NCBI GenBank assembly: GCA_011033025.1
Contig: WFMF01000400.1
Location: 62,001-126,000, forward strand
DNA length: 64,000 bases
Direction of reading: 5' to 3'
DNA from: Beroe forskalii
Taxonomy: Eukaryota; Ctenophora; Nuda; Beroida; Beroidae
The notes under the pieces were generated by a model. The model saw only the letters and a list, made by a program, of their open reading frames with translations. It did no database searches and was not told the origin of the DNA. How positions within the stretch are numbered: position 1 is the stretch's first letter; every line of letters starts with the position of its first letter. Both the position numbers and the translations under genes were made by a program. Below are positions 36,205-47,997 of this stretch, piece after piece.

Positions 36205-38985
36205 CTTAAACGTAGCAACAAGTATTATCATAAAAATCTTGCGAAGTGGTTAGGCATCAATAACGTAACTTCTTCCCATTTCTTAGCTTGTAATAGTAAG
36301 GGATGTCTAACCTGCAAGTCCTTTGTCACTAGTAAAACCTTTCGTAGTAGTACATTCAATAATAAATTTATATTTTGTCATGATAGTCTTAATATCTCCT
36401 GCAAAAATAGCAATGTTATCTATCTTATTACCTGTTCCACTTGTCAAAAACAGTACGTTGGTGAGACCAGTCAGCCACTTCACAAGCGTATGAATGGTCA
36501 CAGATCAGGTGTGAAGAATAATGCCTCCACATTTATCTATGAGCATTTTAACCTTCCCGGTCATTGCTTCTGTGAAGCAACTATCCAGATCATTGATTAC
36601 GTCGATAAGGACCTTTCAACCGACGTGAAGAATGACCTGTGTAGTTTGGAGGACTACTGGATTGACAAGTTGGGTACAGCATATCCCTTAGGCCTTAATG
36701 ATAAAAAGAAGGGATATGGCAGTATATCGCAAGGTATTACTGTCAACTATTTTAATGGTTTCATAAAACGTTATAAACGTGGCAGAGGCAGTAAGAGAGC
36801 CTCTTGTAAGAGTAGGAGTAAAGAAGAGGTTGCAGATAATCTCGTTCTTTTCAAAGAGTCTATTACTAATTTTGATCATTCCTTATTTAAAACTCTGAGA
36901 TCATATTCCTTAACAGATTTAGACACATTATTTAATTTGGCTAGTATTAATTCTGGAATTCTGTACAATATTTGTAATTCATTTTGTAGGACATTCTCAC
37001 CGAAATTCAAAGTGAATGAGGCTGAGAAGATAAAGGAACGTGAACATCTAGTTATTTCATTCAATAGTAAATTTATGGATAATTTAAAATTTCAATCCAT
37101 TTTCTCAGATAAATCTGTCATCCAGCTCCTTCCTCCTTCTCTACAAGAGAAGTCTCCTCTACGCGTTTACTATCGATATAGTAAACCTCTTAGTTTATCC
37201 GTTTGTAATTACAGCAAATTTCTTAAAAATCTTACCATTCCTGATGTTCGAGCAATTCTAAATTCTCAATGTAACTGTAATTTATCATCTTATAATTATG
37301 AGCCACTAGGGCATATTGTTACTGGTGACTTGAGTATTGCCAATGATCCAGATTTAAGAAATATTTTATCTTTCGGTAGTAAATTTAGAATTCCTTGTCA
37401 TCAGTCTGTATCAGACATTAAAGCTAGTATTGACGATGATTTGACAAGCTTTATCAAGAGCAAAAGCAAGAAGTACCACTTGAAGAACGCTGCTTTTGAT
37501 TCTTGGTATAGCAGAGTGTCGGATATCGTTAATAATAGACTTGGATTTTATGAAGACAACCATCCACATGTCTTTGAACAAACTGAAGACAATGTCCTTG
37601 AGAGAGAGTGTGTCAAGGAAGAACTTAAACGCCTTCAGAAGTTTTATATCATTTGTACTATCGATAAAGCATCAAACAACTTCGCTTTTATCTGCAAGAA
37701 GTTCTATGTAATAACTCTTCTCAAAGAGCTTGGTTTTGACACTGATACACTAGAATGTACGGGTAACAAAACCTACTCTCCTCTCCCAAACGACCCTGAC
37801 TTCTATGTCGAACAAATCACCTCGACACTACGAGACAAGTACTCCATCACCATCGACGACCAAAACATGTGTCTACCACGGCTGTTCTGGAATCCTAAAC
37901 TCCACAAGAACCCATACAAAGCACGCTTCATAGCTGGGGCGAGAAGCTGTGCTACTAAACAGCTAAACATCCTTGTTAATTGTAGTCTTAAACTCCTCCG
38001 AGAATACTTTAAGAAGTATTGTCAGACAATATACAATAACAGTGGTGTCAATGTGTTCTGGAGCATAGATTCTTCTGCACAGTTTCTTGAGTCACTGCAG
38101 GGCAGTGAAGTATTTAATCTCCAAATATATGACTTTACTACTTTATATACCAATTTAGACCTTAAAGAAGTTGATGATATGATTGGAGAAGTTATAGATC
38201 TTATCTTTTCGGAAAGAAACAAGTATATCAATATTTGTAAGTACGATACAAATAAGTGTTTCTTCGCAAAGAAGATCTATGACGGCTACCATAGTTTTGA
38301 TAGAGATCAGCTCAAAGAAGCAGTACACTTTATCATCTATCACACATATATAGTTTTCGCAGGTAAAGTTTTTATCCAAGTCTTAGGAATCCCCATGGGT
38401 GGAAATTCCAGTTCCCCCATCGCGGATCTCACTCTCGCTAAACGAGAGTTTAACTTCATGCTTAATCTTTTAAAATCTAAAAAGTTCTCCCTAGCTAAGA
38501 TTCTTTCCAAAACACGACGCTACGTCGATGATCTTATTACCACTAATTATCTCAACTTTGAAGCTCTCATCAAACAAATCTATCATCCTTCTCTTGAAAT
38601 GGAGAGGTCAGGTAATGACAACAAGAACGTAAACTACCTGGACCTCAACATTTCTATCCAACCAAGCAAAGTTATTGTGTCTGTATATAACAAGACCGAT
38701 GACTTTAATTTCTCTGTAGTTTCCTTAACATTTCCACAGAGTAATATCCCTCTAGAAGTAGGCCATAATGTATTTTATAGTCAAATCCTTAGGTATGCTA
38801 ACATTTGTACTGAATTTGAAACTTTCCTTTTCAATTTTAAAAAAGTTTTCCAAAAACTGATTGAAAGAGGATATAGTAACTCCAATCTTGTAGACATTAT
38901 TAAACGTTGCCTTAATAAGAATAGCTTAGTTTTTCAAAAATATGCAATTTTAGATAACAGTACAATTTTAGATCAATTTGTTTAG
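36205..38985 (+). CDS. Naiad-type Penelope-like element: N-terminal GIY-YIG plus RT
   Basis: 927 codons are open from just after a TGA at 36202; the first in-frame ATG (36490) lies inside the first domain, so the true start is lost by 5' truncation. Order of domains: Cys pairs GCLTCKSF and CSTC with FIFCHDSLNISC between (zinc-binding type), the GIY-YIG nuclease core NVIYLITC and QYVGET, Arg/His KRMNGHRSG, catalytic-type Glu in LEDYWIDKLGTAYPLGLNDK; then the RT with PRLFWNPKLHKNPYKARFIA, IYDFTTLYTNLDLKEV (motif A), GIPMGGNSSSPIADLTL (motif B), RRYVDDLI (motif C, catalytic YVDD) and NVNYLDLNISI. In classical Penelope elements GIY-YIG is C-terminal; the permuted order is that of the published Naiad/Chlamys clade. 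No inactivating mutation is seen in the RT. It is probably a recent insertion, retrotransposing by target-primed synthesis. Confidence 0.92.
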   Translation, partial: LKRSNKYYHKNLAKWLGINNVTSSHFLACNSKGCLTCKSFVTSKTFRSSTFNNKFIFCHDSLNISCKNSNVIYLITCSTCQKQYVGETSQPLHKRMNGHRSGVKNNASTFIYEHFNLPGHCFCEATIQIIDYVDKDLSTDVKNDLCSLEDYWIDKLGTAYPLGLNDKKKGYGSISQGITVNYFNGFIKRYKRGRGSKRASCKSRSKEEVADNLVLFKESITNFDHSLFKTLRSYSLTDLDTLFNLASINSGILYNICNSFCRTFSPKFKVNEAEKIKEREHLVISFNSKFMDNLKFQSIFSDKSVIQLLPPSLQEKSPLRVYYRYSKPLSLSVCNYSKFLKNLTIPDVRAILNSQCNCNLSSYNYEPLGHIVTGDLSIANDPDLRNILSFGSKFRIPCHQSVSDIKASIDDDLTSFIKSKSKKYHLKNAAFDSWYSRVSDIVNNRLGFYEDNHPHVFEQTEDNVLERECVKEELKRLQKFYIICTIDKASNNFAFICKKFYVITLLKELGFDTDTLECTGNKTYSPLPNDPDFYVEQITSTLRDKYSITIDDQNMCLPRLFWNPKLHKNPYKARFIAGARSCATKQLNILVNCSLKLLREYFKKYCQTIYNNSGVNVFWSIDSSAQFLESLQGSEVFNLQIYDFTTLYTNLDLKEVDDMIGEVIDLIFSERNKYINICKYDTNKCFFAKKIYDGYHSFDRDQLKEAVHFIIYHTYIVFAGKVFIQVLGIPMGGNSSSPIADLTLAKREFNFMLNLLKSKKFSLAKILSKTRRYVDDLITTNYLNFEALIKQIYHPSLEMERSGNDNKNVNYLDLNISIQPSKVIVSVYNKTDDFNFSVVSLTFPQSNIPLEVGHNVFYSQILRYANICTEFETFLFNFKKVFQKLIERGYSNSNLVDIIKRCLNKNSLVFQKYAILDNSTILDQFV

Positions 38986-39680
38986 GTATTGGCACGCGAG
39001 GTTCGTTACATTCTGTACTGGTTAGTTATGCAGCTTGTTGCTGACCTCAAATAACTTGCTGTATGATTAGTCTGGGACTGAATGTGGGGCTGGACAGGCA
39101 GATGCCTGCAACCTCCCTTTTATTTCAACGTACAAATTCAGGTTTTAATAGCTTTATATTAAGATATTCGACACGATTATAGCAATCATTGATCTTTCAC
39201 CTCTACTGAACTCTTTCTTTTTTCTACCCCTTCCCTCTAAACTGTGTTGCTCAGGAATCCGGAGTCCTGGGTGGCCCAGCCTTGCAGTTGTAAGCTGTGA
39301 GGGGTACGTGGGCCGAAACCCCTCCGTTTCCCTTTGTCACCTGCTGATGGTACACCTACATCGCAGATGGCAGGGAGACCTTACAACTGTAGGGTAACCG
39401 CTGATGATTCACAGTTTAGTCTCTTTCGCCTCTCATGTCAATCCTTGAATTAGAAAATCGATATGCAGTATTTTGTTATGTTTGTAGTTTACCCATACAC
39501 CTCTATAGATAAGACATTGGATTTAATGCTGTTTTGAATACGCTGCTGCGTAACTTTTGATGTGATTGGAATTTTTTGATGCGGTAAAAAGTATTTAGTT
39601 AATTTGAATTTTGCGAACGAGGTGCTGCGTAGCAGCGCCGAGTGAGCTGTGTATTTGCAGGCCCTACGGGCCTGCTAGTT
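38986..39680 (+). mobile_element. Naiad 3' UTR and double-hairpin terminus
   Basis: A second copy of 39240-39520 lies inverted at about 59600-59830, next to the same kind of terminus. The end at 39615-39680 consists of gaacga, stem ggtgctg-cgtagcagcgcc (39621-39639), a spacer, stem gcaggccc-tac-gggcctgc (39657-39675) and tagttat. I searched by eye for a hammerhead core (CUGANGA followed by GAAA); single ctgatga and gaaac motifs exist, but I could not assemble a proper ribozyme. Confidence 0.75.
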
Positions 39681-39691
39681 ATATTTATAAG

Positions 39692-40712
39692 TGACAATGA
39701 CGATTCAGACCATTTCTGGCGATTTAACACCAAAATAACGAAAGTATCTGATTATTTTGGGGAAAACGTACTTTTCGTGCTTATACTGCCACAAATTGCA
39801 TCAGAAACGGCTAAAAATTGGTTCGAATGTTTCAATTGAAAGTCTGATCCATGCTACATCACAATTTCATCATATCGAGAAAGTCGATTTTTTGGTCGAT
39901 TTTGACCATTTTTGAAGGGATACATCAGTGTTTTTGGCGAAATTTGGCGAAATTTTGACATATCGGTTTATCGTCAGTTTTCGAACCAAAGGATCAAGAT
40001 TGCATGAATTATGAGTGCCAATGACGATTCAGACCATTTCTGGCGATTTAACACCAAAATAACGAAAGTATCCGATTATTTTGGGGAAAAACGTACTTTT
40101 CGTGCTTATACTGCCACAAATTGCATCAGAAACGGCTAAAAATTGGTTCGAATGTTTCACTTTCAATTGAAAGTCTGATCCATGCTACATCACTATTTCA
40201 TCATATCGAGAAAGTCGATTTTTTGGTCAATTTTGACCATTTTTGAAGGGTATACATCTTGCCAGGCGTTGCCTGGCCCCCTCGCGCGCGCGAAGCGCGC
40301 GCGCCCCGACTCGCAGAAAAAAAATATGGGGCAGGCAACGTCTGGCAATATACATCAGTGTTTTTTGCGAAATTTGGCGAATTTTTGACATATCGATTTA
40401 TCGTCAGTTTTCGGACCAAAGGATCAAGATTGCTTGAATTATGAGATTATCAAGATGAGATTATCAAGATTGCTTGAATTAACAATGACGATTCACTTTC
40501 AGACCATTTCTGGCAATTTAACACCAAAATAACGAAAGTATCTGATTATTTTGGAGGAAAACGTACTTTTCGTGCTTATACTGCCACAAATTGCATCAGA
40601 AACGGCTAAAAATTGGTTCGAATGTTTCAATTGAAAGTCTGATCCATGCTACATCACTATTTCATCATATCGAGAAAGTCGATTTTTTGGTAGATTTTGA
40701 CCATTTTTGAGA
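39692..40712 (+). repeat. 322-bp satellite, three copies, last one interrupted
   Basis: Units start at about 39692, 40014 and 40484 with tgacgattcagaccatttct (the third has a small ttcac insertion). They share aacgaaagtatctgattatt, gtacttttcgtgcttatact and ttggttcgaatgtttca. The second copy is broken by a 90-bp MITE and the third by the hAT-like element, after which the unit continues at 43955 with atttttgaagggtatat. Confidence 0.92.
40259..40348. mobile_element. 90-bp hAT-like MITE, 8-bp duplication tatacatc
   Basis: Termini ttgccaggcgttgcctg and caggcaacgtctggcaa. The direct repeat tatacatc is at 40251-40258 and 40349-40356. The middle is a gcgcgc-rich hairpin. The uninterrupted neighbouring satellite unit (about 39930) gives the empty site atacatcagtg. 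Confidence 0.9.
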
Positions 40713-43700
40713 GACAACCTTGTCACGTTTTAGGGCACTCAGGGCACAGGGCACTACGTCAGGGCACTCAAGGGCACTTATAAGCGTACGTCAGGGCACT
40801 CAAGGGCACTACATCAGGGCACTACGTCAGGGCAGGGGCGTAGCCAGGATTTTGAAAAGGGGGAGGCGGCTGCTGGCGCGGGGCGCCAGCAGAGAAGTCT
40901 GTGCCGGCGCGAAGCGCCGGCTGTGGCGGGGTCTGGGGGCGCAGCCCCCAGCGGGGTCCAGGGGCAGAGCCCCTGGCCGGGGGGTTAGGGGGGCGGAGCC
41001 CCCCGGAAATTTTTTGGAAAAAACAAGGTGTTTTAGAGCATTTTCCAGCAAAATAGGCAGCAAAATAAAGAATTTGATTGTTAAGTTATATACACAGAAT
41101 TGGAAGTCAAAATTGTGTTTTGGTAGATAATAGCTTGTGAATGTTGAAAATTTTTCAATTCATAATATTAAACTAACTGATAACCGAATAAATAGCCGAA
41201 AAAAGCATCTTGAACTGATTAGACTGCGAATGAGATATTATATGGGTGATGGGCATTTCACCGGATTAAGTCCCAAATTTACCATCTATGTTTACTAATA
41301 ATCCCAGCATATAAAATGTGATGTTTCAATCTTTAAATGATAATCAAATCACATTGATAGATCGTCATATGATTTTGCTTATCAACAGAATGAGTTACAC
41401 CTCAACCTCTTTTAAGTTGGAACCGAAATATTTAACCTACCGAGCAGTGATATGATTTTGCAATACTAGTTTCGCCCCAGAGAAATGTAAGAAACAGAAC
41501 TGTTTTGCTCTCACTTATTTAAACAAACTTCACTCATCATTGGACGAACTAAATTGAGAACCTAGTACTAGTAGTTAATTAAATTTAAATGAAATATATT
41601 TTCCGCGTTGAAAAGCAGATTTACAAAATTGGGCAACCTGAAGTTATTTTTTCTACTCATCTGAAAAGGGGGAGGCGACCGCCTGTGTCGCCTCCCCCCT
41701 GGCTACGCCCCTGCGTCAGGGCACTCGGGCACTACGCCAGGGCACTGGGGCACTCCATTGGGGCACCGGGGAACTCCGTTAGGGCACCAGGGAACTCCGT
41801 TAGGTCACCTGTTTACAATGTATATTCACCGTTAACTTTAAGTTAAATATTAATATTAACCCTGCTTATGAACCTCATTAATTTGACCCGGTTTACTTGC
41901 TCCATTTACTGTATTTAATGAATGTACACGGGTACAATAACGAACACCTTGAAATCAGCACAATATTGTAAATGTAATTACTGTACATTATTTTGAAAAC
42001 CGTTATATCAATATCATAGACAATGCATGTCACGTGTCAGGTATGGAATGTGGTTGCGATGCATTTTTGAGAGTACATTTAACTATAGCAATGTACACCA
42101 TGAGTTGTACCTCTTTCGTCATCCATTTTTATTTTGTATGGTATTGGTCGGTCGTTCCGGTTCAGTGTTCACAGAGTGCATTCTGCTATATACCTACACT
42201 ATTGTCACCACTGATTCTGACTCTCAATTTCTGTTCGCGTGGTTATGTAATCTATACCTTTTGATCAAGTGATTATCTTTTGATCAAGTGATTTAGATCA
42301 TATGTCCCTTATTTTCGATTTCTTGTATTTTTATCTACAAACTACAGTACAGAATTGCTGAAGTCTGTTCACCAAGTCTTTATAGTTAGTATAAACTTGA
42401 TCACATTATTCATGTGATCAAGTCTATACAAGGAATCGAAACAGGGGCTCCGTACAGGACATAGCTATTGCAACGAATGTGATTATACAGCCAAGAGTAA
42501 GATTGATTCCGTTGTCTGGTGAGCTGTGCTTGATGGTTGGTTCTTCCGGTTCGTCTCTCACATAAAGACTAGCTTATATAACATCAAATCTGAAATGTAA
42601 TAATACTGTGTGAGCTTCAATTTTCAAACGCAAGGAAACATTTTAATTAGACACAGGGTATAAACCCAACTTTTGTCGTGGTGCTAATGTGTGTTTAAGT
42701 GCCTGACCATGGTGAACTCATTGAAGTACCGTGCTGTACGACATGTTACTCCTACGTCCAATGCTTAGTGCCCCGAAGTGCCCTAAAATAGTGCCCTCGA
42801 GTGCCCTGACGTAGTTGGAATTTATGGAAGGCGCGAACATGTATTAACAAACAGCTGTCGTATACGTACGACGTACGCACGTGCATGACTGATGTGAAAA
42901 CACTGTCAGAGTAGGGTGTGGACTGTGGTGTGCACTAACATCCACGCACCGTTCGACCATGCAATGACGATATGATTTTTGACAGGTGCTACGAGTCCTG
43001 CTGACGCCAGCCGCGAAGCAGTTGGCATCAGGAATGTCAAAGGTAACAGGCTAGACACAGGACTAAAAAAGGCCCCACTGAGCCACTGGAGCACTGGTGT
43101 TTTCAGGCAATGGAGAATCGACGAAATTTTGCAGTGGTGGTTAAGGTGACGGGTTTGTGGGAATGGGATCTCTGAGAGGGTGAGGATTGTTATGTGCCCG
43201 TGAAGCCGTAAGTATGCTGGCTGGTGTACTACATACGAAACAAAGAAAACCTCTGTTTCTGCTGTCTCATCATAAACTTAAAACATCGGGAAAAGATACG
43301 ATGAATCATGAGGTTAAAGTCCTCGTCCCATCATTGCTTACAGTTACACATCGGCATGACACGCGGTCACAAAGACAGACACCACAAATGACTACTCAAA
43401 TACCCGGCCCTGACTGTCTTTAAATCAATTTAAGTATGTAGTATGTACATGCTCAATTGTCATTACAATTGGTACATTTTATAAATCAGCACTAGATCAA
43501 TTCATCAAAATGTAGGTAAATAGCAGTAAAGGTGACCACTCACGGTGTACATCGCCAGTTGCAATAACTCTCAAGAATGCATAAGGCATATTAACCACAT
43601 TCCATTCACATTTCACGGGGCGACATCACGTGACATACATTGGCTTTGATTGTGATACCTATAACGGTTTGTAAATGTACGCAGTAAATGCAATGTGGGG

Positions 43701-43954
43701 AATGTGCTGATCAAAGGTGTTCGTTATTGTGCCTGTGTTCTTTCGCAAAATACAGCTGGTAAACCAGCTTAAATCTGTAGGGTGAATAAACACCGTAAAT
43801 AAACATATTTATGAATAAACATGTCAACTATTAACCGAATGTCATTACGAAGTGCTGCAAGTGCCCTAACTTAGTGCCCCAGTGCCCTAAGTGCCCTAAC
43901 GTAGTGCCCTTAGTGCCCTTCAGCTTCAGTGCCCTGACGTGACAAGGTTCTTTG
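40711..43954. mobile_element. 3.2-kb hAT-like element with agggcact subterminal arrays
   Basis: Inserted in the 322-bp satellite. The 8-bp direct repeat atttttga is found at 40703-40710 and 43955-43962. Termini: gagacaaccttgtcacgt on the left; on the right the complement reads caaagaaccttgtcacgt. Both ends carry arrays of agggcact (left, 40731-40835 and 41716-41800) or its complement agtgccct (right, 42768-42812 and 43860-43935), as in the subterminal repeats bound by hAT transposases. I recognise no transposase in any frame, so it is probably non-autonomous. A second element is nested at 40833-41713. Confidence 0.88.
40833..41713. mobile_element. 881-bp nested hAT-like MITE, caggggcgtagccagg termini
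   Basis: Termini caggggcgtagccagg and cctggctacgcccctg are perfectly inverted. The 8-bp direct repeat cgtcaggg is at 40825-40832 and 41714-41721. A subterminal block aaaagggggaggcggc occurs near both ends in inverted or direct variants. The inner part 40870-41000 is GC-rich (gcggagccccc-type) and the rest AT-rich. There is no transposase. Confidence 0.92.
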
Positions 43955-45150
43955 ATTTTTGAAGGGTATATGGTGGAGACGCTTAGGGACATAAAAAACA
44001 AAATGTAAAAATTTCTCTAAAATTGACAAATTTGAATTACGAGATCGACTAGACGCAAGCGTGATTCCCTTTCTATGAGTCACAATACCTTCCGAAAGGT
44101 TTTCACACTTTTGCCCATAACTCGTGATGCTTTTGGCCAATCGTAAAAACTTTGATACCTACGGAAGCAGAATTTTAAGCGGAATCCGATGCAATTCTCA
44201 AATTTATGATTAGACGCTAATTTGTTATCGTTATCGCCGATTTAAAAATCGACGCGCATTCATACAATGCTGACAAAATATGAAGACCTCTTAAGAGCTG
44301 CGTCGTTTGGCGCGCGCGTTCGGCGCCACTTTATTGATTTTGTGACATGCGCGTTACAAATTTTACGAGTTGAGTGACGAAGGTAGTTTCAGCACATGCA
44401 TGATTGCGGGGATAATAAACGTGGAAAACACCACGGAGAAGTCACAGATAAGGAAAAGGAATAATATTGTGCATCATTGTACAGTACAACGTGAGAACAT
44501 TAGTACAATGTAATCCAGCCATTAGTTCCCACTTGCCAGGGATGGTGGCAACAGAATTTGAATGCGGAGTGGTAGTTTGAATACGCTTCATGGCAATAAT
44601 AAGGAGAATAATAAGCTTTATTTTGATTTGATCAAAACAATTCAAATAATGATAAAATGAGAAGCATTATTACCCTCCCGTGGCTCAAACTCCAGTGTGA
44701 TAATTATCGATATATCACTCCTTTATAGCACTACTTCATATCGTTGAATAAATTGTTGATTTTATGAAGGAGCACTCAAAATCTATAAAAACGTTGAATT
44801 CAGACGAGGGTCGGGTAAATTAACAAACTCATGGATCGTTTTATGATAAAATCGGCTGACGCCTCGTGTGATAATATAACAATATCACAATTCAATAGGA
44901 TATCAAAACATATACTACCCTTATTGACGACCCTTATTGACCGATGAGCACACATCATATACATTATATGATCTATGTATATTTAAATTTCGATATCAAA
45001 ACAAATAATACTTTTTGATTATCTAAGGATCAATCATCATGTATGTATGATAATCAGCCGAAATAAACTGGTTAAAAGAGTAGTCAAACTGGGAGGTATG
45101 TGGTGACTGGTGTTGCTGGGGAGTAAAACATTGTTTCATATGATAGATTA
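43955..45150. other. Satellite remainder and intergenic sequence
   Basis: 43962-44070 resembles the complement of 57585-57710 (ggagacgcttagggacataa, gatcgactagacgca). The remainder shows no gene. Near 44690-44900 are gtgtgataat/ttatcacac motifs related to the hairpin families at 25.3 and 48.0 kb. Confidence 0.5.
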
Positions 45151-45154
45151 CGAT

Positions 45155-45215
45155 AAAAAGCAGTACAAAAAGCAGTACAAAAAGCATTACGAAAAGCAGT
45201 ACAAAAAGCAGCAAA
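45155..45215. repeat. Minisatellite, 15-bp unit aaaaagcagtac
   Basis: Four to five copies of aaaaagcagtac / aaaagcattacg. The minus-strand hydrophobic frame (LFVLLFVMLF) across it is a repeat translation, not a membrane protein. Confidence 0.85.
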
Positions 45216-45969
45216 TTATTCAACCGATTACGACCCTTTTCTATACGGTTTTACTTTTATGAATTTTCTGTATTGTATAATTCAAAGTGTTGCTTTCGAG
45301 TGAGCTAATGTATACGTAAATCATGAATTGTGACACTTTTTACCTCGTGCCTTGTACTTTGTAAGTAATTCATCTCACGGCCTCACCCGATACCACAAGC
45401 AGCGTTTTGAAATTTTGACGGGATTTCAACATGCGCCATAATCGATGATTATAAGTAAACACTGTCTGGCGTGTAGCACACTATGAACAAATAAGGGACC
45501 GAAGTCTCAGTTCGTTGAAATCCTCTACAAGACGTAGATGTGATATCTCCTGTATACTCCCTTATGAAGATGTAGAATGTAGATCATGGCAGATGGCATG
45601 GTTTCGAGTGGAGCTATTTCAAGAAGTTGTCCAAAAGTTCCTATTGGCCCGTCTTCCTTTGAATGGGGCAATATAACTGAATCGTACCAGCTGCTAGTCC
45701 TTCCTGAATGAGGGATGAGAAGTTTGGGAGGGTGTGGCTGTAGCTGTGTATCTACAGATAATCATATTCATATCTCAGATAATCTCAGATAATCGGATAT
45801 AAACTTTAATTATGCACTTTTCAGCAGATTTACGCATAGTATTAAAAATCCCTTCAATAGGCACCAGTGTACCGTTCGTTAGATTATAACGCACTGCAGT
45901 GCCAAAATCCTGATTTATCACGCGCTGTAGTTCATAAAAATTTACTATGGTGAGTGGAACAGTACGTTA

Positions 45970-46420
45970 TGACGGGGGGTATCTTGGACTAAGTGCACTG
46001 TGCAAGACAGTAAGACAGGAGGTCGGGTGTGTGCGTGGTGTTTGGGCATTGGCGAAATCATTTAATCCACAATACTAACTGAGGTGGCCACCTTACGGGA
46101 AATCATATTGACTTGGTCAAAATTGCACATTTTTCCATATTTACGTTATAATATCGTTAGCACATGGGACAAACTGCAGTTGTATGCTCATTTTGAGATG
46201 GTTCCCTACAAAACATGATAAAATTCAGTTATTACATGGGACAATCTACAGCGTCCTATGCTCATTTTGGGTGGGTACCTTCAAATAGTGGTAAATATCA
46301 TTTTAGTATATGGGACAATCTGCCGGACAATCTCGGGTAGGTTTCTATGCTAATTTTGGGGTGAGTCTCTACAAATGATTTCAAATATCACTCAGTATTT
46401 TGAAAATTGGGCAAAAATCA
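45970..46420 (-). repeat. Inverted copy of the 31970-33270 repeat
   Basis: About five units with catgggacaatct, gctcattttgggtgggtacc and caaatagtggtaaatatca, in the opposite orientation to 31970-33270. The flank ggactaagtg and ggtggccacctta are shared too. Here there is no retroelement fragment between units, so this is an uninterrupted relative. Confidence 0.75.
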
Positions 46421-47985
46421 CAATGTGGTGTTATGGGCTTGTCTAGTATTTGAGCTTTTGTAATCAAGAGCAGCTTTAGAGTGAAATCTGCGGTCTGTCA
46501 TCCAGTGTTCATTTTGACACCACTCCCTCCAATAGTAAGGTCACGTTTTGAAAAACACTAGGGCAATGGGCATAATGGTTTTGTTATCAACTGTAGTTAC
46601 CCTTTTTGGAAAAAACTGAATGTTTCTTAACTGAATGATCGGATCACCGCATACTGATACTGATTAATGATGATTTAAATAACCATCATTAATCAGTACT
46701 TTTGGAAAAAGGTTTATGCACAATGGAAAACTTGAAACTGCATAAACCTTGTTAGACGTTGCACCATAAATTATTATGCACGGTTAAACCAGTTGTGCCT
46801 TCATATCATAATTAATAAAAAATGAAAATAATTATATTTTAAGATTTTACAAGCAAGGTCGGTGCATAATTCAGTTTAATAACTCGTAAAAAGTACAAAC
46901 GTCTGCAATAAAACCTCGGCCTTCGACCTCGGTTTCTAATGCGATATTACACACTCGGGCCTCCGGCCTGAGTATCACTGAGTTTGCACATTTGCGTAGC
47001 AATATGTTGCCCATTTAGTGTTCCATCATCATTTACCCATCAGTTGCCAATGTCTCCATCTCAGAAATAAATAAGTGCCAGACAACGCAAGTCCTAATTC
47101 CAGCCTTATTTAGGAGTAGATTTATGCCATGAAATACCAAAATTCTGCAATTCTGACAAAACCATGCCAAATTTGTTATCAAATAGCACTCTGCGAAATG
47201 TTTTTGGTCATGGCCAATCACTACAAACCAAAGAAATTAGAGAAAAGTCATAAAATGAGCATGATAATAAAACACGATAAATCAGGCTGATGATCAACAT
47301 CTGACAAATATTAATTCTTGGGAGCCTTTAAATGAATGAAAAGGTCATTTTGTCGCATGAGTCACACCAAAATAAGATTTTTGACAAGTTTCGACCCATC
47401 ATTAACATTCACATCCAGAATATCTCAATTCCTTTTATCATTTTTCCTCTACGCTTTAAACCCCTTTACCAATCATCAAAATTACTTGAAATAGCTAATA
47501 TAGTGGCATTTGGCTAATTAATTTCAAGGTCAACTATCACCTGAGACTTCAGTCATGGGTAGTTTTGGAACAAAAAAGTATAATTCCATTGATTTGAAAT
47601 CGCTGTCCACCATTGAAATCACACAATGCTGTTTTTCGTTACATAAGGCTGGAATTGCCCATTTTGAATTTCAAGAATCGATGGCTACAGTGGGTTGTGT
47701 GTGACCAATATGTCAAAATGGTGACAAAAGTATCAAATGGGCAACATTTAGCTATGATATGGTCATTTTTGTTATTCGAAATTTAAATGTTTGCTTCAAT
47801 TTATTGAGGATTAAAAATGGCCAACTAAAATCGTCTATATGATACCTTAGGAGGTGTATTTATATGGAGTAAAATTTTGGTTTTTACAAATTTGGTAGGT
47901 TGTTATTTGGGGATCTTTCTCAAGTCATTACTCTAGTAAACATATGATAATGACGTTATTTTGAACTGTCATGGTGGGTAAAAAT
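46421..47985. other. Intergenic, no gene recognised
   Basis: Contains one hairpin ctcggccttcgacctcggtt and acactcgggcctccggcctg near 46915-46980. Otherwise there is no element end or coding exon. Confidence 0.45.
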
Positions 47986-47997
47986 ACTATGGGGATT

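Noticed and set aside
39241..39480. Hammerhead ribozyme in the Naiad 3' region
   Set aside because: ctgatga and gaaac occur, but not in the order and spacing with stems that the ribozyme needs on either strand, as far as I can fold by eye.
42906..43423. Transposase fragments in the 3.2-kb hAT-like element
   Set aside because: The small frames on both strands show no hAT dimerisation or RNase H-like motif that I can recognise.
45023..45223. Small hydrophobic membrane protein on the minus strand
   Set aside because: The LFVLLFV run comes from a 15-bp aaaaagcagtac minisatellite.
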